From Bryobacteraceae bacterium (lineage in GTDB: Bacteria; Acidobacteriota; Terriglobia; Bryobacterales; Bryobacteraceae), in assembly GCA_025056455.1 (NCBI GenBank), contig JANWVY010000004.1:62001-126000 (forward strand): a DNA stretch of 64,000 bases, given 5' to 3'. Below are positions 42,951-53,810 of this stretch, piece by piece; within the stretch, counting starts at the first letter, position 1, and the number at the start of each line of letters is the position of its first letter. Both the position numbers and the translations under genes were made by a program. Below the pieces are notes generated by a model, which did no database searches, had not been told where the DNA came from, and worked only from the letters and a program-made list of their open reading frames with translations.

Positions 42951-43751
42951 ATGAACCTCCTGATCAAATCTCCTGGAGCTCAGCCCGGTGTCTACCCCCT
43001 GGTCCAACGCGGCAAACAGCTCAAATATCTCTCCTTCCAAGTGATCGAACTGGGCCAGGGACTTCAGGTGCACAGCTTTGAGACAGGACCCGAAGAAGTA
43101 GCGCTAAATTTTTATACCGGTCCCGTGCGGGTTGAAGTGGATGGATGGCAGGCGGAAATCCCGCCCCGCGCTTCGATCCGCGAGCCACACCCCATGGTTT
43201 ATGTGCCAGCTGGAGTCCAAGTGAAACTCCAAGCCTTAAACGGGAGCGCTCGGATTACGGTAGGCGGAGCTGAAGGCAAGCCCGGGGGCGCCCCCGTGCT
43301 GGTTGGGGGAGATGCGATTGTGGCGCGCTCTGTGGGCAAGGATCATTTTCGCCGCACCGTCTTCACCCATATCGCCGACAACGTTCCAGCGGCGCATCTC
43401 ATCTGTGGGGAAACTTTGAACACTCCCGGTTGCTGGTCTAGCTGCCCGCCTCACAAACACGACGTGTTCAACGCGCCGCACGAAGTTCCCATGGAGGAGA
43501 TCTACTACTTCCAGGTGGAGCCCAACCAGGGTTTCGGCTTTATCCGTGTTTATACCCAGCCTGATGATCCCAACCCCTTTGACCTCGCTTACGCGGTTGA
43601 GCATGGGGATACGGTCCTGATTCCTCGCGGCTATCACCCAGTGGTCGCCTGTCCGGGCTACTCTCTCAGCTACACCTGGATTCTCGCCGGCGAGGGCCGT
43701 ACCTACGGTGCTTGGGCGGAAGATCCGCGTCATTCCTGGATTAAAAACTGA
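42951..43751 (+). CDS. iolB: 5-deoxy-glucuronate isomerase IolB
   Basis: 266-residue double-cupin enzyme of inositol breakdown; converts 5-deoxy-D-glucuronate to 5-dehydro-2-deoxy-D-gluconate. The metal-binding cupin segment SCPPHKHD...MEEIYYFQ is present at about residues 163-184, followed by LIPRGYHPVVACPGYSLSYTW. Length matches IolB. No other iol gene is within the window, which is unusual, since iolB is normally clustered with iolC, D, E and G; remaining steps must be encoded elsewhere or the enzyme serves another 5-deoxyuronate. Confidence 0.9.
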   Translation: MNLLIKSPGAQPGVYPLVQRGKQLKYLSFQVIELGQGLQVHSFETGPEEVALNFYTGPVRVEVDGWQAEIPPRASIREPHPMVYVPAGVQVKLQALNGSARITVGGAEGKPGGAPVLVGGDAIVARSVGKDHFRRTVFTHIADNVPAAHLICGETLNTPGCWSSCPPHKHDVFNAPHEVPMEEIYYFQVEPNQGFGFIRVYTQPDDPNPFDLAYAVEHGDTVLIPRGYHPVVACPGYSLSYTWILAGEGRTYGAWAEDPRHSWIKN

Positions 43752-43773
43752 TCTGGACTTCTCCGATCGCAAC

Positions 43774-43799
43774 AGGGAAGGGGTTACACCCCCTTCCCT
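43774..43799. terminator. Hairpin between convergent iolB and P-ATPase genes
   Basis: AGGGAAGGGG (43774-43783) pairs CCCCTTCCCT (43790-43799) over 10 bp with a 6-nt loop. There is no T-run on either side, so it is only a possible bidirectional terminator. Confidence 0.4.
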
Positions 43800-43811
43800 C
43801 CAGCAAACGAA

Positions 43812-46166
43812 TCAAAGCGTTAAACGGCGTAACCGGAGCGCGTTTGAAATGACCGAAACCGAGCTGAAGGTCATGGCAGCAGCAGCAATGACCGGACTGA
43901 GGAGGATTCCGAACACGGGATAAAATACACCAGCGGCGAGGGGAACGCCAAGAAAGTTGTATAGGAAGGCAAAGAACAGGTTTTGGCGAATATTTTTCAA
44001 AACTGCCTGACTGAGCCGCCGGGCCTTCACGATACCGTGTAAGTCCCCTTTCACCAAGGTGACAGCCGCACTCTCCATGGCGACGTCAGTGCCGTTTCCC
44101 ATGGCGATGCCGACGTTGGCTTTTGCCAGCGCTGGCGCATCGTTGATGCCGTCACCCGCCATCGCTACGATCCGTCCCTGCTGCTGGAGCCGCGACACGA
44201 GCTCCAGCTTATGCGCTGGCAGCACTTCTGCTTCGACGTGCTCAATGCCTAATTTCTGCGCTACCATGCGGGCGGCTTCTTCTTGATCGCCGCTTGCCAT
44301 GATGATGGTGACTCCGTCTTGGCGCAGAGCCTGAAGCGCCGCCGGCGTCGTAGGCTTAATGGGGTCATCCATGAGGAAGAATCCGGCGGCTTTTTGATCC
44401 AAGGCCATGAAGACGACGGTGCGCCCGGCTTGCGACAGGCGGTCGAGCCTGTCCGCCAGGGTGTGCAGATCCACCTGGAGCTGATTCATCAGGCGCCTGG
44501 TTCCCAGGGCTACTCGTTTTCCATCCACCTCGCCCTGGACGCCAAGACCTGGCAGAGTCTGCGGAACACCAGGCTTCGAAAGCGCAAGGCCACGCAGGCG
44601 AGCCGCACCCAGAATGGCCGCCGCCAGCGGGTGCTCACTAGCCTGTTCGAGCGATGCAGCGAGTCGTAAAAGCTCTTCCTCGTTGAAGCCATCCCCTGCC
44701 TCGACGCGGGTAAGTTGAGGGCGTCCCTCGGTGAGGGTACCCGTCTTATCGACGATCAAAGTATCCACCCGGGCAAGTGTTTCGAGGGCCTCTGCGTCGC
44801 GCACCAAAATTCCGGACCGTGCGCCGGCGCCCATTCCAACCATAATCGACATGGGTGTGGCCAGTCCGAGCGCGCAGGGGCAGGCAATAATGAGGACCGC
44901 CACGGCGTTCACGAGGGCGTGAGCCAGACGCGGCTCAGGTCCCCAACCGGCCCAGGCCAAGAAGGTGAGAACGGAGACCAGCACCACAGCGGGAACAAAC
45001 CAGGCCGACACTCGGTCTGCTAGCCGTTGAATCGGGGCCCGGCTGCGCTGCGCCTCGGCCACCATCTGCACAATCCTCGAAAGAAGGGTCTCGGCGCCCA
45101 CGCGCTCAGCCTTCATGACAAAGCTGCCAGCTCCGTTGAGGGTGCCGGCGGTCACCTTCGAGCCAGGAAGTTTTTCCACCGGCATCGGTTCGCCGGTTAC
45201 CATGGATTCGTCTACGGCGCTGGTCCCCTCCACAACCACTCCATCAACAGCAATGCGCTCACCGGGGCGGACGCGGAGCAGATCCCCAGGATGCACGCTC
45301 TCGACTGGAACATCCATTTCTACTCCCGGCGCCATCACCATGCGAGCCATCTTCGGCGCTAACTCAACCAGCGATCGAATTGCGCGCGAAGTCGCTGCAC
45401 GGGCCTTGAGCTCCAGCACTTGACCGAGCAGGACAAGCGTAATGATCATGGCCGCGGCTTCAAAATAGACAGCGGGTTGTCCATGGTGTTCGCGCATCGA
45501 AGGGGGAATGAGGCTGGGAGCCAGAGCCGCTACCAGACTATAGCCAAATGCCGCGCCTGTGCCGAGCGAGATCAGAGTAAACATGTTCGGACTTCGCCGC
45601 GCGATGGACTTCCAGCCTCGCTCAAAAAAGGGATAACCACACCAGAGAACAACGGGCGCTGCGAGTGCCGCTTGTACCAATACCTGCCACCGTTCACCCG
45701 GTGAATCCGAAGACATGCTGCTCATGGCCAGAACCATCAGCGGCAGCGTGAGTAAGGCCGCGACATACAGCCGCCGGCGCATGAGATTTAGTTCTGGATT
45801 CTCGCCGTCGTCGAGCGTCATCATTTTCGGCTCTAAGGCCATGCCGCACTTGGGACAAGCACCCGGTCCGAGGTTTGTGACACCAGGACACATGGGGCAA
45901 ATGTACTCGCGCTGGCGATCGGCTTCACTGGGGGGCTGAGGAGGAGCTAAATAGCGCTCGGGGTTGGCTTTGAACTTTGCCACACACGCTGCCGAGCAGA
46001 AATAATAGGAAACCCCCTTGTGCTCGTAGGATCCGGCGGCGTTCGGAGGGTAGACATCCATCTTGCAGACGGGGTCTTTCACCAAGGCCGCGTCGGGAGG
46101 GACAGGTCTCGGATTCGACAGAATTTGAAACGGATTTGGCTTCGATCCTCCGGGTGAGCTCATCAT
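43812..46166 (-). CDS. Copper-type heavy-metal P1B-ATPase with YHS and metal-binding domains
   Basis: 784 residues. N-terminal YHS domain (about 30-73: [12 protein letters not shown]...[12 protein letters not shown]), then a zinc-ribbon-like heavy-metal-binding domain (about 88-113: CPMC...[10 protein letters not shown]), then eight membrane helices and the P-ATPase core: TGEPMP, the metal-path CPC in [12 protein letters not shown], the phosphorylated Asp in DKTGTLTEG and [16 protein letters not shown] points to Cu(I) (or Ag) efflux. The classical GMTCxxC domain is replaced by YHS plus HMBD. No regulator or chaperone is adjacent. Confidence 0.93.
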   Translation of the reverse strand: MMSSPGGSKPNPFQILSNPRPVPPDAALVKDPVCKMDVYPPNAAGSYEHKGVSYYFCSAACVAKFKANPERYLAPPQPPSEADRQREYICPMCPGVTNLGPGACPKCGMALEPKMMTLDDGENPELNLMRRRLYVAALLTLPLMVLAMSSMSSDSPGERWQVLVQAALAAPVVLWCGYPFFERGWKSIARRSPNMFTLISLGTGAAFGYSLVAALAPSLIPPSMREHHGQPAVYFEAAAMIITLVLLGQVLELKARAATSRAIRSLVELAPKMARMVMAPGVEMDVPVESVHPGDLLRVRPGERIAVDGVVVEGTSAVDESMVTGEPMPVEKLPGSKVTAGTLNGAGSFVMKAERVGAETLLSRIVQMVAEAQRSRAPIQRLADRVSAWFVPAVVLVSVLTFLAWAGWGPEPRLAHALVNAVAVLIIACPCALGLATPMSIMVGMGAGARSGILVRDAEALETLARVDTLIVDKTGTLTEGRPQLTRVEAGDGFNEEELLRLAASLEQASEHPLAAAILGAARLRGLALSKPGVPQTLPGLGVQGEVDGKRVALGTRRLMNQLQVDLHTLADRLDRLSQAGRTVVFMALDQKAAGFFLMDDPIKPTTPAALQALRQDGVTIIMASGDQEEAARMVAQKLGIEHVEAEVLPAHKLELVSRLQQQGRIVAMAGDGINDAPALAKANVGIAMGNGTDVAMESAAVTLVKGDLHGIVKARRLSQAVLKNIRQNLFFAFLYNFLGVPLAAGVFYPVFGILLSPVIAAAAMTFSSVSVISNALRLRRLTL

Positions 46167-46277
46167 GTCGCGTTCCTAAGCGTTTACGGGCACTCGCCTA
46201 GCGCGCCATTGGCGCATTCTCCGCCAATTCGAAAACACGCCAAGCGCGAGAGGGTTCAAGCAAATCCAACAGCAGCA

Positions 46278-46694
46278 TTAGATACGAGCTGATTGATGAG
46301 CCAAGAGCTGCCACGAGGAGCCGCGTTTAATGAAGACATGCAAGAAGCAAACCTTGACTTCCCCCAGGTTTCCCCGCGTGGTCACCTTGAGCTTCCCGGT
46401 CACATTCACAATTGCGGTGTTGCCCACCACCTTTACGGACATCTTGTCGTAAACGATGTCGTGATATTTGCGGACATTATTTTTGAGATTATCGATAAAC
46501 ACTTGTTTGGAATCGGCCTCACCGTTGGAGTGCGTGTAGACCAGTTCTGGAGCGAGCAGTTTTTCGAGTGTGGCATAATCATTCGTTGTTGTCGCCTTGG
46601 CCCAAGCCTTTTCCGCTGCCTCGACTTGGGCCTCCGGCGAATCTGCACGAAGCGTGAAAAGGGACACCGCCGCAACCACGAAAAGTGTTTTCAT
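46278..46694 (-). CDS. Exported SnoaL/NTF2-like (DUF4440-type) protein
   Basis: 138 residues: a short signal peptide (LFVVAAVSLFTLRA) and an NTF2-like fold (QVEAAEKAWAKATTTNDYAT, LEKLLAPELVYTHSNGEADS, GSSWQLLAHQSARI). The family includes small-molecule binders and isomerases; catalytic residues cannot be judged. Alone on the minus strand 111 bp upstream of the P-ATPase gene. Confidence 0.82.
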   Translation of the reverse strand: MKTLFVVAAVSLFTLRADSPEAQVEAAEKAWAKATTTNDYATLEKLLAPELVYTHSNGEADSKQVFIDNLKNNVRKYHDIVYDKMSVKVVGNTAIVNVTGKLKVTTRGNLGEVKVCFLHVFIKRGSSWQLLAHQSARI

Positions 46695-46790
46695 CGTTTC
46701 TCACCTCAAAAAAATCAAAGCCAGCGCGCGAAGTTAAGCCGTCGCGCGCCGGCTTTCTTGAACCAGAGTATCTCGAAACCGTCTCTCAGC

Positions 46791-47219
46791 CTAGTGGCTG
46801 TATTTCCCCTGCTCTAAGGCGAGATTCACTTCTGCTCGCGCTTGATCGAGAACCCATCGCACTTCGCGAGCGTCGTACGGTTTGGCTAGCACATTAAATC
46901 CGCCCTGATTCAGCACTTCTGCCCAAAGCTGGTCATCGGCGCTTGCCGAGGCAACGATCAGCTTAGGACTGGGCGGTTGAAGACGGGAGGAGACGTATCC
47001 GAGCATGGTTTTCCACATGAGGCCAGTGGCACCGGCTTCCGTAATGATGATCGGATAAGAATGATGTCGCAGCATTTCGCGCGCTTCTGCCACGGAGAAG
47101 GCGCTGTAGAGGTTCCAGTCCGAAGAAGGAAGAATCGCTCTTAATTCCTCAAGATCTTCGGGGTCCGTCGTTACCACAAGGACCGCAGTCCGTGCGGTGG
47201 GAGTGGTTGCAGCCTTCAT
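46791..47219 (-). CDS. Degenerate receiver-domain protein
   Basis: 142 residues with a CheY-like fold and no output domain (AVLVVTTDPEDLEELRAILP; YPIIITEAGATG; PKLIVASASADD; FNVLAKPYDAREV). The phosphorylatable Asp after strand 3 is replaced by Glu (IIITEAG) while the conserved Lys is kept (AKPYD). A Glu can mimic the phosphorylated state, so it may be a constitutive or phosphate-independent module. No histidine kinase is nearby. Confidence 0.75.
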   Translation of the reverse strand: MKAATTPTARTAVLVVTTDPEDLEELRAILPSSDWNLYSAFSVAEAREMLRHHSYPIIITEAGATGLMWKTMLGYVSSRLQPPSPKLIVASASADDQLWAEVLNQGGFNVLAKPYDAREVRWVLDQARAEVNLALEQGKYSH

Positions 47220-47408
47220 CAGGCTTCTCTCCTTTCTCCGTCCGCTAACTTTATTTTAAGCGAGAGGATCGCAAAGAGAGCCTAGAATTTTAAGATAATC
47301 CTTTTGTCAAGTTTTAAGGAACGGATTCGCCAGCAAAATCGCTCTATACAAACCGAAAAGCGGCAATGGCGAGCGCATCAGTTGCTGGCAAGAGGCGGGT
47401 CCGCTCGA

Positions 47409-48284
47409 TTAAGCTTCCGCCACCACGGGATTGGTGAGCTCGCCAAGTCCTTCGACAGCCACGGTCACTTCGTCGCCCGGCCTTAAAAACCGGGGTGGCT
47501 TTCGAGCAAATCCCACACCACCCGGTGTACCGGTTGTGATGACATCACCGGGCTCTAAGGTGCAGACACTGGACAAATATTCAACCAGATAAGGCAGCTT
47601 AAAAATCAGGTTTCTGGTGTTGGAATCCTGCAAGACTTCCTCGGTTCCCACTTCCTGATTGCGAATGATGAGTTTAATGGAGAGCTGATGGGGATCGGGA
47701 ATTTCATCCGCCGTCACCAGATACGGCCCCATCGGGGCAAAGGTATCAAAAGTTTTTCCCATGAGCCACTGCGAGGTGGCCAGCTGAATGTCGCGCGCGC
47801 TGACGTCGTTAAGGTTCATGTAGCCAAAGACGTGCTTTTGCCAGTCCTGTTGCGGGATGTGTTTTCCGCCTGGGCCGATGACGAAGGCAAATTCCGCCTC
47901 ATAGTCTGGCTTACTGGAAATTTTCGGCAGCACGATCGGATCGCCAGGTCCAATGACCGTATTGGCGAACTTGGAAAAGATGGTGGGCCGGTCGGGAATC
48001 GGCATGTTGGATTCCTCAGCATGATCCCGGTAATTTAAACCCACGCAGAAAATTTTGGGAGGGCGGGGCACTGGCGCCATCAGCTTGACGCTGGCAGCTT
48101 GATAGATGCTTGAGGCTGGCGGCGAAGCGATCCACCTTTGGATCACCTGCAAGCAGTCGGCGCCTTGCGCGAGAATTTCTAACATCGACGCAAAGCCTGC
48201 TTCTTTCAATCCGATAATCTGTTCGCCCGTGGCGACGCCCGGCTCTGGCGTGCCTTGCGAGTTCCGAAAGGTTACGAGTCGCAT
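47409..48284 (-). CDS. Fumarylacetoacetate hydrolase family protein
   Basis: 291 residues. The FAH catalytic core is clear: KIFCVGLNYRDHAEESN, the metal-binding YEAEFAFVIGPGG, GYMNLNDVSARDIQ and the late TGTPGGVGFARKPP. Related enzymes hydrolyse acylpyruvates or handle 2-keto-3-deoxy sugars and homoprotocatechuate products. The start MRLVTFRN (48284) is preferred over an upstream ATG (48344) that lies inside the DUF1501 stop region and adds 20 unlike residues. It is next to the DUF1501/DUF1553 pair, but a functional link is not shown. Confidence 0.9.
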   Translation of the reverse strand: MRLVTFRNSQGTPEPGVATGEQIIGLKEAGFASMLEILAQGADCLQVIQRWIASPPASSIYQAASVKLMAPVPRPPKIFCVGLNYRDHAEESNMPIPDRPTIFSKFANTVIGPGDPIVLPKISSKPDYEAEFAFVIGPGGKHIPQQDWQKHVFGYMNLNDVSARDIQLATSQWLMGKTFDTFAPMGPYLVTADEIPDPHQLSIKLIIRNQEVGTEEVLQDSNTRNLIFKLPYLVEYLSSVCTLEPGDVITTGTPGGVGFARKPPRFLRPGDEVTVAVEGLGELTNPVVAEA

Positions 48285-48336
48285 GAACCCGTTAGTGTAG
48301 CACCCCCGGTGAGTGGTCTCGTGAACACGTTGCACT

Positions 48337-49755
48337 TCAGGCAAGCAGCTCGCGGACGACGCTCCCGTGCACGTCCGTTAGACGGAAATACCGGCCCTGA
48401 AATTTGTAGGTAAGCCGGGTATGATCAATGCCCAGCAGATGGAGGATCGTGGCGTGAAGATCATGCACGTGCACGGGATTCTCCACGATGTTGTAGGAGT
48501 AGTCGTCGGTGGTGCCGTAAGTCAAGCCAGGCTTCAAGCCTCCTCCCGCCATCCAGATTGTGAAGCAACGGGGATGATGATCGCGGCCGTAATCCTCGGG
48601 AGTGAGTTTGCCTTGGCAGTAGACGGTGCGGCCGAACTCGCCGCCCCAAACCACCAAGGTGTCCTTGAGCAAGCCTCGCTGGTCGAGATCCTGCACCAGC
48701 GCCGCAGCGGGTTGATCAGTTTCCTTACAGACCTTCACAATCTTTTCGGGCAAATTGTTGTGATGATCCCAACCGCGGTGAAAGAGCTGGATGAAGCGCA
48801 CCCCCCGCTCGGCAAGCCGCCTGGCCAGCAGGCAGTTAGCGGCGAAAGTGCCGGGTTTTCGGGAGTCTGGACCATACAACTCGAACGTGCTCTCCGGCTC
48901 CCGCGACAGGTCGGTTAACTCTGGCACCGAGCTTTGCATGCGGTAGGCCATTTCGTATTGCGCAATCCGCGTTTGAATTTCGGGGTCGCCGACTTCCTCA
49001 AATTGCATTTGATTGAGTTTTCCCAGATCATCCAAGAAACGCCGACGGACTTTAGCTGTCATTCCCTCGGGATTTGACAGATACAGAACCGGATCTCCGC
49101 TCGAGCGAAATTTGACGCCCTGATAGCGCGTGGGCAGAAACCCGCTGCCCCACAAGCGGTCATAAAGCGGTTGATCGCCGCCATCGGTGGCCGAGATCAT
49201 CACGACAAAAGCTGGCAAGTCTTGGTTCTCACTGCCCAGTCCGTAGGCGAGCCAGGATCCGATGCTTGGCCTGCCAGCCAGTTGGAAGCCAGTTTGAAAG
49301 AACGTTACAGCAGGGTCGTGATTAATGGCTTCGGTGTGCATCGAGCGAATGAAGGTGAGTTTGTCCACCACTTTGGCGGTATAGGGGGCGAGCTCGCTCA
49401 CCCAAGCGCCCGATTGGCCATGTTGTTGGAAGCGGAAAAGCGACTGCACCACCGGGAACTTGGTCTGCGTCGCCGTCATTCCGGTAAGGCGCTGGCCCAT
49501 CCGCACGGAGTCCGGAAGATCGGTCCCGCGCCATTCCGCTAACTTTGGTTTGTAGTCGAAGAGCTCGATTTGGGAGGGCCCGCCAGACATGAAAAGATAA
49601 ATGACGCGTTTGGCGCGGGGGGCAAAGTGCGGCAACCCCGGCTGCCCCGGCCCCTGGTCCGCGCTCAGAAGGTTCGCCAAGGCGGCCACGCCCAGTCCCG
49701 AGGCTACGTCGCGCAGCAGCCGCCGGCGCGAAATTTCCACAATTCTCTCGGTCAC
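48337..49755 (-). CDS. DUF1501 protein with twin-arginine signal
   Basis: 472 residues. The Tat signal [21 protein letters not shown] lies at the N-terminus. The body has the DUF1501 (sulfatase-like fold) pattern: [50 protein letters not shown] and [21 protein letters not shown]. It overlaps the upstream DUF1553 gene by 4 bp. The pair is abundant in Planctomycetes and Solibacter-like bacteria, where exact activity remains unsettled; metal-dependent hydrolysis of sulfated or phosphated polymers is a common guess. Likely exported folded, using Tat genes such as those at the right edge. Confidence 0.92.
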   Translation of the reverse strand: MTERIVEISRRRLLRDVASGLGVAALANLLSADQGPGQPGLPHFAPRAKRVIYLFMSGGPSQIELFDYKPKLAEWRGTDLPDSVRMGQRLTGMTATQTKFPVVQSLFRFQQHGQSGAWVSELAPYTAKVVDKLTFIRSMHTEAINHDPAVTFFQTGFQLAGRPSIGSWLAYGLGSENQDLPAFVVMISATDGGDQPLYDRLWGSGFLPTRYQGVKFRSSGDPVLYLSNPEGMTAKVRRRFLDDLGKLNQMQFEEVGDPEIQTRIAQYEMAYRMQSSVPELTDLSREPESTFELYGPDSRKPGTFAANCLLARRLAERGVRFIQLFHRGWDHHNNLPEKIVKVCKETDQPAAALVQDLDQRGLLKDTLVVWGGEFGRTVYCQGKLTPEDYGRDHHPRCFTIWMAGGGLKPGLTYGTTDDYSYNIVENPVHVHDLHATILHLLGIDHTRLTYKFQGRYFRLTDVHGSVVRELLA

Positions 49756-52700
49756 GGCTTCGTCACCACTTCATCGAGATTCAGAATCATGCTGGCAACA
49801 GCGGCGTACGCCGCCAGTTCACTCGCCTCTAAACTTGCCGGGCGTGGAGCATCACCCTGCTCGAGCAGCTTCCCTGCTGCCTCCACATGTGTTTGATAAT
49901 GGTCTAGGTAGAAGCGCAGGCTGTCTTTTAGGACCTCGAGTTCCCTCGCCCGCGGCAAGCGCGCCAGCACCAAGCGGAAACCATGCTGCAGTCGAGATTC
50001 CGCCGAGGCGCCTCCTTCTCGGATCATCCGCTCGGCGAGCTTTCGCGCTGCTTCTAGGTAGGTGACGTCATTCATCAGATTGAGCGCTTGCAGCGGCGTG
50101 TTGGTACGAGTTTCGCGCACCACACAAGTTTCTCGGGAGGAGGCGTCAAAGTTCACCATCATGGGCGGGGGAGCTGTGCGCTTCCAGAACGTGTACAGAC
50201 TCCGGCGGTACAGGCCCTCTCCGCGGTCTTGCTGATAGTCATTACCGCCCGCCAGTTCACGCCATAGTCCAGCCGGCTGGTACGGTTTTACCGAAGGCCC
50301 GCCAATCCGCTCTACCAGCAAGCCAGCAGCAGCGAGGGCTTGATCCCGAACTGTCTCGGCGGGCAATCGAACTCGCGGACCTCGCGCCAGCAGGCGGTTT
50401 TCTGGGTCGCGCTCCAGCAGGGCTCGGCTCGCCTTTGCGCTCTGCCGGTAGGTGGCGCTCATGACGATCAGCTTTTGCATCGCTTTTACGTTCCAGCCCG
50501 ACTCGATAAACTCCCGGGCGAGCCAGTCGAGCAACTCCGGATGGCTGGGCCATTCGCCCTGTGATCCAAAATCCTCCACGGTCTTCACGATGCCCGTTCC
50601 AAAGTAAGATTGCCAGAAGCGGTTCACGATAACCCGGGCAGTGAGCGGATTGTCCGGGCTCACGATCCATTGGGCAAGCCCCAGGCGATTTTTCGGGGCG
50701 CCTGCAGGCCAAGGGTGAAGCGACGTGGGAACTCCCCGCTCAACCCGCTCTCCAGGTCGGTCGTAGGCCCCGCGGTGCAAGAAATAGGCGGGACGCGGCG
50801 GCGTCATCTCCTCCATCACCATGACGGTGGGAAAACTAGCGACTAACTGGTCTCGCTGCTGCCGTGCCTCCACCAGCTGCCGCCAGGCTTGCCGGATCTC
50901 CTCCGGACCGTAGGTCTCGAGAAATGCAAACTGCAAGAACTCACGCTGCGCCAAGCTGCGCTCTTCTTCCCGAACCCGGGCAACTTGCTCGAGCGTCTGA
51001 TCGAGAGCAAGGACTTCGATTTCCAGCGCCGGCAGATTCCGGTCATAAATCCGCACCTCGTCGATCCAGCCCTGAAAACGCAAGCCGTTGCCTCCACCGA
51101 CGCGCCACGGCTCGGGAGCGCGGAAGTCCTGGTTTAATTCATCCAGAAGCACTTTCACGGGTTGTGGCTTTCCGTTCACATACAAGCGCACTCCGTCGGC
51201 CACTCTTGTGCCGTCGTAGGTGGCGGCGACATGGGTCCACTCTTGGAGCGGAATGGCGCTTTCGGTCTCCACACGGATGGCGTCGTCCAGCCATCGCTGC
51301 ACCAGGTTCAACTGCAGCTTGCCGTCTTTAAGATAAAGCCCGAGGCCCGTCTCTTCACTTATATCTTTGGCCCTAGTGAGAATAGCGCCATCAGCGGCAG
51401 TTGGGCGGATCCATGCCGAAAGCGTGAAACGGCTATAGAAGCCGTACTCGCGGATCTTACCCGCTTCGAGAAAACCCTTCCCGTCAAAGTGTGCCGCCAG
51501 GCCAAAGCGCCCGGGCTGAAGACTGACGCCCTGGCCAGCTGCTTCCGGCTTCTCAAAGTCAAAATGACGGGCCAAACCTTGCTGGATCGTGTAGCGGGAT
51601 GGGGCGCCAGCCGCTAAGGTTTGCTCCCAGCTGCGGCGCAGGGTTTCTAGGCGTGGCTTAAGAGCGGCGAAGTTTGCTTCCGCTGCAGCTAGCTTCGCCT
51701 CAGCCTTCTTCTGCAGCTCTTGCTGCTCCCGCGTCGGCGCAAGGACAAGCGGCGGCGTGTTGCCGTACTTGAAATAACGCCCGCGTTCGTTAATGTTGTT
51801 GAAAAAGGCAAAAAGCTGATAATACTCTTTTTGCGAAATTGGGTCATACTTATGGCTGTGGCACCGGGCGCAACCAGCCGTTAATCCCAACCACGCCGTG
51901 GCCATGGTTTCGACACGATCGGCCACGTATTCCACGGCGTACTCTTCCGGAATGATTCCCCCTTCTCCGTTGCCGCGATGATTGCGATTAAATCCAGTGG
52001 CAATGCGTTGCTCGAGCGTCGGGTTGGGCAGAAGATCTCCTGCCAACTGCTCGATGGTGAACTGGTCAAACGGCATGTTGCGGTTAAAGGCGTCAATCAC
52101 CCAGTCGCGCCAGCGCCACATCACCCTCTCCGCATCGGTTTGATAGCCATTGGTGTCGGCATAGCGAGCTACATCCAGCCAGCGCGCCGCCATGCGCTCG
52201 CCGTAGCGGGGTGACGCCAGAAGGCGGTCAACCAGCTTTTCGTAGGCAGCGGGAGAGGGATCTTTCACGAATGCGTCCACTTCCTCCGGGGTAGGAGGCA
52301 CGCCGGTCAGATCAAGCGTCACGCGCCGGATGAGCGTGTAAGGGTCGGCTTGTGGTGAGGGGACCAATCCTTCCCGTTCCAGGCGGTGCAAAACGAAAAA
52401 GTCAATTGCGTTTCGAGGCCAGGCTGAGTTCTTGACGGGGGGTAGCAAGGGACGCTCGGGCCGGATCCAGGACCAGTGTGTTTGCCAGCGCGCGCCTTCT
52501 TTTACCCAGTTCTTCAACAGCTCAATTTCTTGAGGGCTCAAGCGCAAGCCGCTTGAGACGGGCGGCATGCGCCGAGCTTTGTTCTCCGTGGTGATGCGCT
52601 GAATGAGCTCGCTTTGTTCGAGCGAGCCTGGTGTGACCGCCCTTCGCCCTCCGAGATCCGCCGTCATTCCAGCCTCCGAGTCGAGCCGTAACTTAATGTT

Positions 52701-52835
52701 GCGGCTGGCCGCGTCTGGACCGTGACAGGAAAAGCAACGGTCCGACAGCAGGGGCCGGATATCCCGGTTGAAATCGACGGCGCCCTCGCTTGGAAGCTGT
52801 GCCGCGACCACTAACAAAGCGAAATACCGGAGCAT
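49752..52835 (-). CDS. Cytochrome-domain DUF1549/DUF1553 protein with LamG insert
   Basis: 1027 residues with a signal peptide. Domains: PSCyt1 with one haem site CFSCH (Cys34-His38), PSCyt2/DUF1549 (about 135-345; [39 protein letters not shown]), a coiled linker, a LamG/concanavalin-like domain (about 415-590; [16 protein letters not shown]) and PSD1/DUF1553 (about 690-960; [20 protein letters not shown]). The LamG domain suggests binding to a polysaccharide. Translationally coupled with the DUF1501 gene. A joint extracytoplasmic role on a carbohydrate or other polymer is inferred from family context. Confidence 0.92.
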   Translation of the reverse strand: MLRYFALLVVAAQLPSEGAVDFNRDIRPLLSDRCFSCHGPDAASRNIKLRLDSEAGMTADLGGRRAVTPGSLEQSELIQRITTENKARRMPPVSSGLRLSPQEIELLKNWVKEGARWQTHWSWIRPERPLLPPVKNSAWPRNAIDFFVLHRLEREGLVPSPQADPYTLIRRVTLDLTGVPPTPEEVDAFVKDPSPAAYEKLVDRLLASPRYGERMAARWLDVARYADTNGYQTDAERVMWRWRDWVIDAFNRNMPFDQFTIEQLAGDLLPNPTLEQRIATGFNRNHRGNGEGGIIPEEYAVEYVADRVETMATAWLGLTAGCARCHSHKYDPISQKEYYQLFAFFNNINERGRYFKYGNTPPLVLAPTREQQELQKKAEAKLAAAEANFAALKPRLETLRRSWEQTLAAGAPSRYTIQQGLARHFDFEKPEAAGQGVSLQPGRFGLAAHFDGKGFLEAGKIREYGFYSRFTLSAWIRPTAADGAILTRAKDISEETGLGLYLKDGKLQLNLVQRWLDDAIRVETESAIPLQEWTHVAATYDGTRVADGVRLYVNGKPQPVKVLLDELNQDFRAPEPWRVGGGNGLRFQGWIDEVRIYDRNLPALEIEVLALDQTLEQVARVREEERSLAQREFLQFAFLETYGPEEIRQAWRQLVEARQQRDQLVASFPTVMVMEEMTPPRPAYFLHRGAYDRPGERVERGVPTSLHPWPAGAPKNRLGLAQWIVSPDNPLTARVIVNRFWQSYFGTGIVKTVEDFGSQGEWPSHPELLDWLAREFIESGWNVKAMQKLIVMSATYRQSAKASRALLERDPENRLLARGPRVRLPAETVRDQALAAAGLLVERIGGPSVKPYQPAGLWRELAGGNDYQQDRGEGLYRRSLYTFWKRTAPPPMMVNFDASSRETCVVRETRTNTPLQALNLMNDVTYLEAARKLAERMIREGGASAESRLQHGFRLVLARLPRARELEVLKDSLRFYLDHYQTHVEAAGKLLEQGDAPRPASLEASELAAYAAVASMILNLDEVVTKP

Positions 52836-52996
52836 ACCTCTCGCTGACCGACATCATATCGCAGTTAATTCTGGCTGCGGTGCAGCGGTAAGCCGTGTGG
52901 ACCACCTCCGCGTTTGCTCACCTGCGCCACTTGCGAAAGGCCGCTGCTGTCGCTTTTCTCAGACCCGGAAAAAACGGCATGTTACCCTGTTAAACA

Positions 52997-53785
52997 GTGT
53001 CGTCACCGTCGTTAAACTTCCGGCTCGAGCAATACGAGGGGCCGCTCGATCTGTTGCTCGATCTGATTCGCAAACAGCAGATCAATATTCATGACATTCC
53101 CATCGCCAAGATCACCCAGCAGTATTTGGAGTACTTAGAGCAAGCCGCGGCTCTCGACATTGAACTAGGCGCGGAATTCATCCTCATGGCCGCCACTTTG
53201 ATCCATATCAAAAGTAAGACTCTGCTGCCACGCGACCCCGAGCTCGAAAAGATTTCCCCGGAAGAGGATCCTCGGAAAGACCTGGTGCGACAACTTCTGG
53301 AGCACGAACGGTTCAAGAACGCGGCCGAAATGCTTCAGCAAAAGCGCTTGGTTGAAGAAGCCATCTGGTCCAATCCTCAGATCCAGAATTTTCATGATCC
53401 GGAGGACGATGCTGGGCTGTCGGTTTCGCTTTTTGACCTGGTGAAAGTGTTCCAGGACGTTTTGGAACGCGCCAAGAGCCGGCCGGTTTACGAAGTGGAA
53501 AAGGAAGACGTCACCGTGCCGGATATGATCCTTTACCTGAAACGGCTTCTTGAGGACAAGGCCCAAGGTGCGCGTCTGTCTGCGCGCCAGCTTTTCGAGC
53601 AGCAGAAAAGCCGCCGGGCGCTGGTCTGCTTGTTTCTCGCCCTGCTTGAGCTGGTCAAGCGGCAGGCGATTTCTCTGGAACAAAGTGAGCTGTTCGGTGA
53701 CATCGATATTGCCAAGCAGAAGCCGCTAGAAGAAGTTTTCCTTGGCGAGGACAACCTCGAGAGCTTAGAGCAAAATTACAAGTAG
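52997..53785 (+). CDS. scpA: Segregation and condensation protein A
   Basis: 262 residues, GTG start. Kleisin subunit of the SMC-ScpAB condensin. The N-terminal EGPLDLLLDLIRKQQINIHD and FILMAATLIHIKSKTLLPRD are diagnostic, and the C-terminal winged-helix piece ends the chain. scpB follows 25 bp later, the standard order. Binds SMC heads to organise and segregate the chromosome. Confidence 0.96.
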   Translation: MSSPSLNFRLEQYEGPLDLLLDLIRKQQINIHDIPIAKITQQYLEYLEQAAALDIELGAEFILMAATLIHIKSKTLLPRDPELEKISPEEDPRKDLVRQLLEHERFKNAAEMLQQKRLVEEAIWSNPQIQNFHDPEDDAGLSVSLFDLVKVFQDVLERAKSRPVYEVEKEDVTVPDMILYLKRLLEDKAQGARLSARQLFEQQKSRRALVCLFLALLELVKRQAISLEQSELFGDIDIAKQKPLEEVFLGEDNLESLEQNYK

Positions 53786-53810
53786 GATCAATCGTTAAGT
53801 CGAATTTCAA

